Below are positions 7,767 to 8,557 of a stretch of 8,557 nucleotides of DNA, in pieces; positions within the stretch are counted from its first letter, which is position 1; every line of letters starts with the position of its first letter. The translations under genes and the position numbers were made by a program. The stretch spans positions 1 to 8,557 of the forward strand of contig JAOZUV010000068.1 in the NCBI GenBank assembly GCA_029938505.1. The letters are read 5' to 3'. Origin of the DNA: Bacteroidales bacterium (GTDB taxonomy: Bacteria; Bacteroidota; Bacteroidia; Bacteroidales; GCA-2711565). The notes below the pieces were generated by a model. That model was not told the DNA's origin, searched no databases, and saw nothing but the letters and a program-made list of their open reading frames with translations.

Positions 7767-8557
7767 TATTTTTTGAGTTTCCATCTGCGGTGTGACCATA
7801 ACCATAAATGAGGATGTCTTTTTATGGATGATTCTAATTTCTCGGCAAATCTATCAATGAGTTCAAAGTCTTTCAAATCTTCCATATTTTCAGCTAATGG
7901 GTAGAATTCAATTTCGTAAACTCCTCTTGATTTTTTAATCATCTCGGAATAAATCACAACCTGATTGATTTTTTTTGCAATTCGTTCAGTACCTACAAAA
8001 AAGGCAGTATCCTGATTCATAAAATGAGTCCAGTGTTTGGCACTACTTTGTCGTGGACTTTGATCTCCTACCATAAAAGTAAAAGTTAGTTTTTCTTTTT
8101 TAGCATAATTAGCTAGGGTTTTATACCCTTTCCCCGATTCAACAGCTATTAATCCAAAACGTTCTCGTGATAGCTTCATGAATTGGTCGAAATAATTACT
8201 AGATAATTTACGATAAAAAGTCATGACTTGATGAGGAAGGATGAAAGGCAGAAACACCAGCCATTCCCAATTCCCTAAATGTCCGGAATAAAGAATTACA
8301 CTTTTGTTTTTGTCAAAATATGCTTGAATGAGTTCTGGATTTTTTACAATAAATCGTTTTTTTATTTGTTTTTCATTAATGCTAAAAACCTTTATTGTTT
8401 CTATCATAATGTCACAAAAATGGCTGTAAAAAGCTTTTTCAATATTCCGAATTTCATTTTTTTCTTTATCAGGAAAAGCATTTTGAAGATTTAATGAAAC
8501 AACTTTGCGTCTGTATCTTACGATATAAAAAATAATTATAAAGAAAAAGTCAGAAAG
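7766..8557 (-). CDS. Lipid A biosynthesis (KDO-dependent) acyltransferase, LpxL/HtrB family, 5' end cut by window edge
   Basis: The frame is open from the right edge, giving 263 residues. The Met at 8405-8407 is internal: upstream codons continue with LSDFFFIIIFYIVRYRRKVV and NLQNAFPDK, the conserved N-terminal part of this family. Roughly 25-30 residues, including the start and the rest of the membrane anchor, should lie outside. These inner-membrane enzymes move a secondary acyl chain from acyl-ACP onto lipid A. The catalytic HX4E motif is visible in SGHLGNWEW (His codon 8279-8281, Glu codon 8264-8266). The later conserved block GDQSPRQSSAKHW and the C-terminal HPHLWLWSHRRWK, close to the family ending, are present. 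Which lipid A position is acylated cannot be told. The gene converges on sucC. Confidence 0.92.
   Translation of the reverse strand, partial: LSDFFFIIIFYIVRYRRKVVSLNLQNAFPDKEKNEIRNIEKAFYSHFCDIMIETIKVFSINEKQIKKRFIVKNPELIQAYFDKNKSVILYSGHLGNWEWLVFLPFILPHQVMTFYRKLSSNYFDQFMKLSRERFGLIAVESGKGYKTLANYAKKEKLTFTFMVGDQSPRQSSAKHWTHFMNQDTAFFVGTERIAKKINQVVIYSEMIKKSRGVYEIEFYPLAENMEDLKDFELIDRFAEKLESSIKRHPHLWLWSHRRWKLKK

Noticed and set aside
8405..8407. Met codon as the start of the acyltransferase
   Set aside because: The frame stays open to the right edge and the upstream residues are the conserved family N-terminus, so this Met is internal and the gene is cut by the window.

Overview
The window is AT-rich and reads as chromosomal DNA of a member of the Bacteroidota. 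The support is threefold: several gene starts are preceded by A/T-rich leaders instead of strong Shine-Dalgarno sites; matches to the Bacteroidetes TAnnTTTG -7 promoter element lie upstream of several genes; and the exported proteins have Bacteroidota-style signals (cleavage before Gln, and a lipoprotein Cys followed by Lys/Glu). No tRNA, rRNA, CRISPR array, transposase or phage gene was seen.

Layout. The left block is on the minus strand. It runs from a LolD-type ABC ATPase (3366-4025) into a secreted 774-residue protein built of eleven TPR-like repeats of about 57 residues (970-3294). Then comes a PLP-dependent class V aminotransferase/cysteine-desulfurase-like enzyme that is cut by the left edge (1-865). 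A divergent region of about 330 bp follows (4026-4355). It holds the lolD promoter, two tandem imperfect inverted repeats and a GAAA tetranucleotide tract of 8.75 units. The plus-strand block is a two-gene unit: a lipoprotein with an intact C-terminal M23 metallopeptidase domain (4356-5723) and, 14 bp on, a small secreted protein of unknown family (5738-6250). A perfect 21-bp stem terminator closes it. sucC, the succinyl-CoA synthetase beta subunit (6465-7655), has its own likely promoter. It converges on a minus-strand LpxL/HtrB-type lipid A acyltransferase (7766 to beyond the right edge), with a palindromic intergenic element between them.

Main observation. The M23 lipoprotein frame has no ATG start in register; its only upstream start is a TTG at 4356. 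An ATG at 4313 lies just before the GAAA tract and is out of frame with the lipoprotein by one base. Losing one GAAA unit, or gaining two, would fuse that ATG to the lipoprotein frame. The result would be a textbook signal peptide: basic n-region, hydrophobic core, Cys at residue 30, then KKEEK. This arrangement is what a contingency locus switched by slipped-strand mispairing looks like, here in the OFF register. The gene controlled would be a predicted surface-exposed cell-wall hydrolase whose downstream partner could be an inhibitor or immunity protein. The frame arithmetic is read directly from the sequence; the switching and the enzyme/inhibitor pairing are inference.

The other genes are mostly envelope-related (lipoprotein release, lipid A acylation, an exported repeat scaffold) plus central metabolism (sucC).
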